Assembly (NCBI GenBank): GCA_003669255.1
Contig: QWPO01000044.1
Location: 1 to 9,044, forward strand
DNA: 9,044 bases
Direction of reading: 5' to 3'
DNA from: Planctomycetota bacterium
GTDB taxonomy: Bacteria; Planctomycetota; Planctomycetia; Pirellulales; UBA1268
The notes below the pieces were generated by a model, which searched no databases, had not been told where the DNA came from, and saw only the letters and a list, made by a program, of their open reading frames with translations. Shown piece after piece: positions 5,733 to 9,044 of the stretch (position 1 is its first letter; each line of letters starts with the position of its first letter). Both the position numbers and the translations under genes were made by a program.

Positions 5733-6974
5733 TCACACAGGCTTCGTGGCGGCGATCAGGAAGATCGGATTGATCGCCTCGAACCGGATCCGGTCGAGCT
5801 GCTCGATGCCGCGGGCAATGTTCACCATCCAATAGGCCGCATCGTTCGAGCGTGAGCGGAGCAGCGTGTGCACGGCGGCGAGGTTCTCGATGCTGTTGCA
5901 GGCCGTGACGAGCCGGCCACCTGGCTTGAGCCGGCTCCAGGCCTGCTCCACGAGCATGGCCACGTCGCGGCCGCTGCCTCCCACGTAGATCGCGTCTGGA
6001 TCGGGGAGCGATTCCCAGGCCTCTGGCGCCCGGCCGAGCACGGGATTGAGGTTCGTGACTCCAAACCGGGCCGCATTCTCGCGAATCAGCGCGTGGTCGT
6101 CGGGATCCATCTCGATCGCATACACCCGGCCGTCGCGGGCGATCCGCGCCGCCTCGAGGCCCACCGAGCCGCTGCCGGCACCGACGTCCCAAACCTCACT
6201 CGCGGGGCGAAGTTGCAGCTCGGCGAGTGCCAGCGACCGCACCTCGGCGGGCGTGAGGAGACCCCGCTTCGGCCGCGACTGCAAAAAGCACTCGTCCGGG
6301 TTGCCGAACATCCGCGTACCCACATGGCCGGGCTTGTCGGCCACGCGGGCCTTGCGGACGAGGATCATCACGTTCGGCGTCGCGAACGAATCTTTGGCGA
6401 TGTCGGCGAGGCTTCCCTGCGTGACGCGCTCATCTGGCGAGCCGAGGTTTTCGCACACGTAGGCCTGAAAGTAGTCGATGCCCTCGTCGAGCAGCGCGCG
6501 GGCCACGGCCGGAGCCGGCCACTGGTCGCTCGTGAACAGGCCCGCCGTCTCGCTCGACCGCACGCGGTCGACCACCCGCTCGATCGACTGGCCCGAGAGG
6601 TTGGCGAGAAACGCATCCTCCCACGACTCCTTCACGCGGGCGAATGCCAGTTGCATGCTGCTGACGTGCGGCACCACCTCGAAGCGGTCCTTGCCGAGCT
6701 TCGAGCAGACGTAGCGGGCCGTGCCGTAGAAGAGCGGATCGCCCGACGCCAGCACCACCACCCGCTTGGACCCGGCGGCCTCGATTCGCTCGACGAGTTC
6801 CTCGAGGTTAGCGGCGGAGACAAGCCGTCCGCGGATCGCCGCTGGCACGAGCGTGGCGCACGACTCGGGGCCCACGAGCACGTCGGCCGCCTCGACGAGC
6901 CGACGCGCCTGCGCAGTCATCCCCTCGACGCCGTCGTCACCGATGCCGACGATGTGAACCTTCTCCTCAGCCAC
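5733..6974 (-). CDS. cobL: Precorrin-6B C5,15-methyltransferase (decarboxylating), CbiE-CbiT fusion (CobL type)
   Basis: This is a 413-residue bifunctional SAM-dependent enzyme of corrin-ring synthesis. The CbiE-like domain (about 1-208) starts HIVGIGDDGVEGMT and includes the SAM/substrate loop LASGDPLFYG (75-84), VSSMQLAFAR (104-113) and ENLGSPDER (175-183). The CbiT-like domain (about 230-413) methylates and decarboxylates C12/C15; it begins after KRGLLTPAEVRSLAL and carries the Rossmann SAM motif VWDVGAGSGSVG (261-272). The length matches CobL fusions. Translation begins at GTG 6974, the only plausible start, with GAGGA 12 bases upstream. It lies 51 bases after the A-type carrier gene and 5 bases before the deacetylase, so all three are probably cotranscribed. 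No other cobalamin gene is present in the window, which is odd for this enzyme. The usual glycine-rich start (GPGG) reads GDDG here. Confidence 0.9.
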   Translation of the reverse strand: MAEEKVHIVGIGDDGVEGMTAQARRLVEAADVLVGPESCATLVPAAIRGRLVSAANLEELVERIEAAGSKRVVVLASGDPLFYGTARYVCSKLGKDRFEVVPHVSSMQLAFARVKESWEDAFLANLSGQSIERVVDRVRSSETAGLFTSDQWPAPAVARALLDEGIDYFQAYVCENLGSPDERVTQGSLADIAKDSFATPNVMILVRKARVADKPGHVGTRMFGNPDECFLQSRPKRGLLTPAEVRSLALAELQLRPASEVWDVGAGSGSVGLEAARIARDGRVYAIEMDPDDHALIRENAARFGVTNLNPVLGRAPEAWESLPDPDAIYVGGSGRDVAMLVEQAWSRLKPGGRLVTACNSIENLAAVHTLLRSRSNDAAYWMVNIARGIEQLDRIRFEAINPIFLIAATKPV

Positions 6975-7025
6975 GTCGATGGGGTGTCCTCGGGGGTTCG
7001 GGCAGCTGTCGGGCCGCAGCGGGCA

Positions 7026-7358
7026 TCAGGCCTGGAACGAGCTACCGCAGCCGCAGGTCTTCTTCGCGTTCGGATTGTTGAACGTGAAGCCCCGCTTGTC
7101 GATGGCGTCGTGGAAATCGAGCGTGGTGCCGTCGAGGAACAGGTCGCTCTTCTTGTCGACCACCACGGCGATGCCGTGCTGCTCGGTCTTGGAGTCGGCC
7201 TTGGGATCAAACGCGGTGTCGAAGCCCAGCGAGTAGCTGAAGCCGCTACAGCCGCCGCCGGCCACGCCTACGCGAAGGACGGTCTCGGGAGCGAGTTTCT
7301 GCTCCGTGATGATCTTCTTGACCTCGCTGGCGGCCTTTTCAGTGAGCATGATCGACAT
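7026..7358 (-). CDS. A-type iron-sulfur cluster carrier (IscA/ErpA/HesB family)
   Basis: This encodes a 110-residue Fe-S carrier that accepts clusters from a scaffold and delivers them to apoproteins. The three cluster-ligand cysteines are all present: Cys37 in GGGCSGF, and Cys102 and Cys104 in the C-terminal TCGCGSSF. The length is typical of IscA, ErpA and SufA, which cannot be separated by eye. The ATG is preceded by AGGAG at an ideal 6-base spacing (7365-7369), the best Shine-Dalgarno sequence in the window. It lies directly downstream of a cysteine desulfurase gene and is the first gene of the proposed carrier, cobL, bshB1 operon. Confidence 0.94.
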   Translation of the reverse strand: MSIMLTEKAASEVKKIITEQKLAPETVLRVGVAGGGCSGFSYSLGFDTAFDPKADSKTEQHGIAVVVDKKSDLFLDGTTLDFHDAIDKRGFTFNNPNAKKTCGCGSSFQA

Positions 7359-7396
7359 GGGAAACTCCTGGTGCTGGCGGGCGACGGGACTTCTCG

Positions 7397-7419
7397 CATC
7401 CCGGGATGACGAAATTGTA
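7397..7419 (-). promoter_or_regulatory. Candidate promoter and palindromic site upstream of the A-type carrier
   Basis: TACAAT (7419-7414 on the minus strand) is a good -10 match in GC-rich DNA. The -35 side is weak (TTTCCG at 17 bases). The predicted start near 7407 coincides with a perfect 12-base palindrome, CATCCCGGGATG (7397-7408), leaving a leader of about 49 bases. The palindrome could be a regulator site or an early-transcript hairpin. No regulator is identifiable. Confidence 0.35.
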
Positions 7420-7517
7420 GCCCGCTCGGCTGCCGGCGGAAAGCCCGGTGGTCACCGGGGCTGAGCCCGAGGAACTTCCATGGGCTCTCCGTGAACTGTG
7501 CGTGGCCGTTTGTCAAA

Positions 7518-7541
7518 GCCCAACGCCGTGAGGCGTGGGGC
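7518..7541 (-). terminator. Hairpin downstream of the cysteine desulfurase gene, possible terminator
   Basis: Arms GCCCAACGCC (7518-7527) and GGCGTGGGGC (7532-7541) pair with one mismatch around a four-base loop (GTGA on plus, TCAC on minus). Read in the direction of the upstream gene, the stem is followed by TTTGACAAA, a poor T-run. A second small hairpin, CGGCC-TTAC-GGCCG (7583-7596), lies 9 bases after the stop codon. Together they may end transcription or stabilise the 3' end. Confidence 0.35.
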
Positions 7542-7604
7542 GAACCGCCATCAGAAGCCGCGTCTCGCGTAGGGGACGCCCGCGGCCTTACGGCCGGTCG
7601 GCTT

Positions 7605-8837
7605 TCACATCCCCCGGAGTCTGGCGACACCCGCGGCGATCCGCCGTGCCGCCTCGTCGATCTCGTCGTCGGTGGTGAAACGCGAGAGGCCGAAGCGGAG
7701 ACTGGCCCGCGCCTCGTCGTCGCCGAGCCCAAGGGCCAAGAGCACGTGGCTCGGCCGCGGGCTCTCCGATGAGCAGGCGCTGCCCGAACTCACCGCAAGG
7801 CCGTCGCCCGCAAGCGTGGCCAGGAGCGACTGCCCATCCACGCCCGGGATCCGCACATTCAGATTGTTGATCAGTCGCAGCGGCTGCCCACGGTCGTCGA
7901 CCGCGTCGAGTGCCGGGCCGTTGATCGCGACACCCGGCACATCGGCGCGGAGCGTCTCCCAGAGCCGGTCGCGGAGCCGCCGCATCCGCGGCACCTCGTC
8001 GGCGAGCCCCTCGTTCGCCAGCCGCGCCGCCTCGGCGAGCCCCACGATCGCCGGTACGTCGAGGGTGCCACTCCGCATGCCCCGCTCCTGGCCACCACCA
8101 AACACGAGCGGCTCCAGGCGGACCGCGCGGCCGCGACGGCGAACATAGAGCGCCCCCGTCCCCTTCGGCCCGTGGAACTTATGGCCGGAGAAACTCGCCA
8201 AATCGGCGCCGAGCGCGTCCACGTCGACGGGCATCCGGCCGATCGCCTGGGCGCAGTCCACGTGGAGGATCGCGCCGGCGGCGTGGACCAGTTCGGCGAT
8301 CGTCGCCACATCCTGCACGACACCGATCTCGTTGTTCGCCAGGAGCACGGAGACGAGAAACGTGTCGGGCCGGAGTGCCGCCTCAAGATCGGCGAGCCTG
8401 ATCCGCGCCGGCACGCCGCCTGCGTCGCGCTGCAGCACGACCGGGAGCCGGGTCACCTTGGTTCCCTCGCGTTCGAGGTGTTCCACGGGGTCGAGCACGG
8501 CGTGGTGCTCGGTCACCACCGTCACGACGTGCCCTGGAAATCCGTCCGGCGCCTCGAGCCGCGCATGCCGCGCGGCCGTTCCGAGGATGGCGAGGTTGGT
8601 GCTCTCAGTGGCCCCGCCCGTGAACACGATCTCCCGCGGATCGGCGGCGATCGCGTCGGCGAACGTGCCCCGCGCGGCCTCCACCGCCTCACGGGCCTCG
8701 CGGCCCATGTCGTGCGTCACGCTGCCGGCGTTGCCGTAGCGGTCGGTGAGCCACGGCAGCATCGCCTCCAGCACCCGCGGATCAAGCCGCGTTGTGGCGT
8801 GGTTGTCGATATAAATGGTGCGCTGCAGCTCGGCCAT
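7605..8837 (-). CDS. Cysteine desulfurase (IscS/NifS family)
   Basis: This is a 410-residue PLP-dependent enzyme that moves sulfur from L-cysteine to an active-site cysteine for Fe-S cluster and other sulfur-transfer pathways. The N-terminal IYIDNHATTRLDP is typical. TGGATESTN (73-81) contacts PLP, TEHHAVLDP (109-117) includes the stacking histidine, and the Schiff-base lysine is Lys220 in SFSGHKFHGPKG. The catalytic cysteine is Cys355 in SSGSACSSE, on the extended loop of class I desulfurases. ATG 8837 was chosen: it follows an upstream stop (8842) by 4 bases and has GAGGA close by. ATG 8858 would add 7 residues and overlap the upstream frame. The adjacent A-type carrier gene fits a shared Fe-S role, but no IscU or SufU scaffold is visible. 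Confidence 0.94.
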   Translation of the reverse strand: MAELQRTIYIDNHATTRLDPRVLEAMLPWLTDRYGNAGSVTHDMGREAREAVEAARGTFADAIAADPREIVFTGGATESTNLAILGTAARHARLEAPDGFPGHVVTVVTEHHAVLDPVEHLEREGTKVTRLPVVLQRDAGGVPARIRLADLEAALRPDTFLVSVLLANNEIGVVQDVATIAELVHAAGAILHVDCAQAIGRMPVDVDALGADLASFSGHKFHGPKGTGALYVRRRGRAVRLEPLVFGGGQERGMRSGTLDVPAIVGLAEAARLANEGLADEVPRMRRLRDRLWETLRADVPGVAINGPALDAVDDRGQPLRLINNLNVRIPGVDGQSLLATLAGDGLAVSSGSACSSESPRPSHVLLALGLGDDEARASLRFGLSRFTTDDEIDEAARRIAAGVARLRGM

Positions 8838-8841
8838 GTCC

Positions 8842-8961
8842 TCAGCCGAGTTTACCATCGCGAATCGCGTCGAGGGTGATCTGCGACCAGGTCTCAAACC
8901 GGTCGCGGTCGGCGAGCAGGGCCTCGAGCGTGGCGAAGCCGCAGTCCACCAGTTCGCTCTC
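8842..8961 (-). CDS. C-terminal end of an unidentified protein, interrupted upstream
   Basis: A minus-strand frame ending in TGA at 8842-8844, just 4 bases before the cysteine desulfurase start, encodes 39 residues with balanced, coding-like composition (starting ESELVDCGFATLEALL and ending in AIRDGKLG). The tight spacing to the next gene is typical of an operon. Above about 8961 the frame turns into Arg/Gly/Ser-rich sequence and meets a stop at 9028-9030, exactly where coding signal switches to the plus strand. I do not recognise the family. It may be a gene tail cut by a rearrangement, or cut by an assembly join. Confidence 0.45.
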   Translation of the reverse strand, partial: ESELVDCGFATLEALLADRDRFETWSQITLDAIRDGKLG

Positions 8962-8965
8962 CCGG

Positions 8966-9044
8966 GACGCCACCCCCCGCCTCGACCCCCGCGTCCTCGA
9001 CGCGATGCTCCCGTGGCTCACGGAACGCTACGGCAATGCTGGCA
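8966..9044 (+). pseudogene. Second cysteine desulfurase, N-terminal fragment on the opposite strand
   Basis: Reading plus-strand codons from 8966 gives DATPRLDPRVLDAMLPWLTE followed by RYGNAG. This aligns without gaps to residues 14-38 of the minus-strand cysteine desulfurase, with 22 of 25 identical and E/D, D/E and T/P as the only changes. At DNA level 16 of 75 bases differ, 15 of them at third codon positions, so this is not a recent duplication. The normal N-terminus before this point (Y-I-D-N-H) is missing: the upstream frame is Ser/Arg-rich shadow sequence and offers no proper start. The fragment runs off the window, so whether the rest of the gene is intact is unknown. Confidence 0.8.

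Noticed and set aside
5868..7409. Plus-strand open frame of 513 codons
   Set aside because: It is antisense to both the CobL-type gene and the Fe-S carrier gene, whose catalytic motifs are intact on the minus strand.
8966..9044. Simple inverted duplication or amplification fold-back of the local desulfurase gene
   Set aside because: A fold-back artefact would be nearly identical at DNA level, but 15 of 25 codons differ at third positions.

Overview
The window is a high-GC bacterial segment, most likely from a planctomycete (Planctomycetota). That assignment is an inference from the gene set (BshB1-like deacetylase, CbiE-CbiT fusion, paired FAD oxidoreductases) and from short palindromic repeats whose accidental translations (QVFNLC, HRLKTCAT, TGFQPV) I associate with planctomycete-type genomes. 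All intact genes lie on the minus strand, so transcription runs from high to low coordinates. The only convincing plus-strand coding signal is a fragment at the extreme right end.

Layout, in order of transcription. (1) 8842-9044 is a broken region. The tail of an unidentified minus-strand gene (8842-8961) abuts, head to head, a plus-strand fragment (8966-9044) that encodes the N-terminal part of a second cysteine desulfurase. (2) 7605-8837 is a complete IscS/NifS-type cysteine desulfurase. (3) A 246-bp gap with several hairpins and a candidate promoter leads into a likely operon: an A-type Fe-S carrier (7026-7358), a CbiE-CbiT (CobL-type) precorrin methyltransferase (5733-6974), and a PIG-L/BshB1-type deacetylase (4984-5727). 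(4) 4583-4983 is non-coding and rich in repeats. (5) Two FAD oxidoreductases, a renalase-like one (3500-4582) and a phytoene-desaturase-like one (2229-3503), overlap by ATGA. (6) 1871-2228 is a second non-coding stretch, holding an inverted copy of the 4.9-kb repeat plus a promoter and operator candidate. (7) A CecR/CerR-type TetR repressor (1187-1870) overlaps by ATGA with a membrane-fusion (HlyD/RND-type) adaptor (1-1190), whose 3' end lies outside the window.

Functionally, the cysteine desulfurase and A-type carrier are sulfur-mobilisation and Fe-S delivery partners. The BshB1-like enzyme downstream would make a low-molecular-weight thiol precursor, giving a plausible sulfur, Fe-S and thiol theme; the corrinoid methyltransferase between them is less obviously connected. 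The TetR-adaptor pair looks like a self-regulated efflux operon. The most unusual item is the inverted, codon-diverged cysteine desulfurase fragment immediately upstream of the intact cysteine desulfurase gene. It is either a genuine rearranged paralog or a chimeric contig end. I did not identify a clear new defence or mobile system here.
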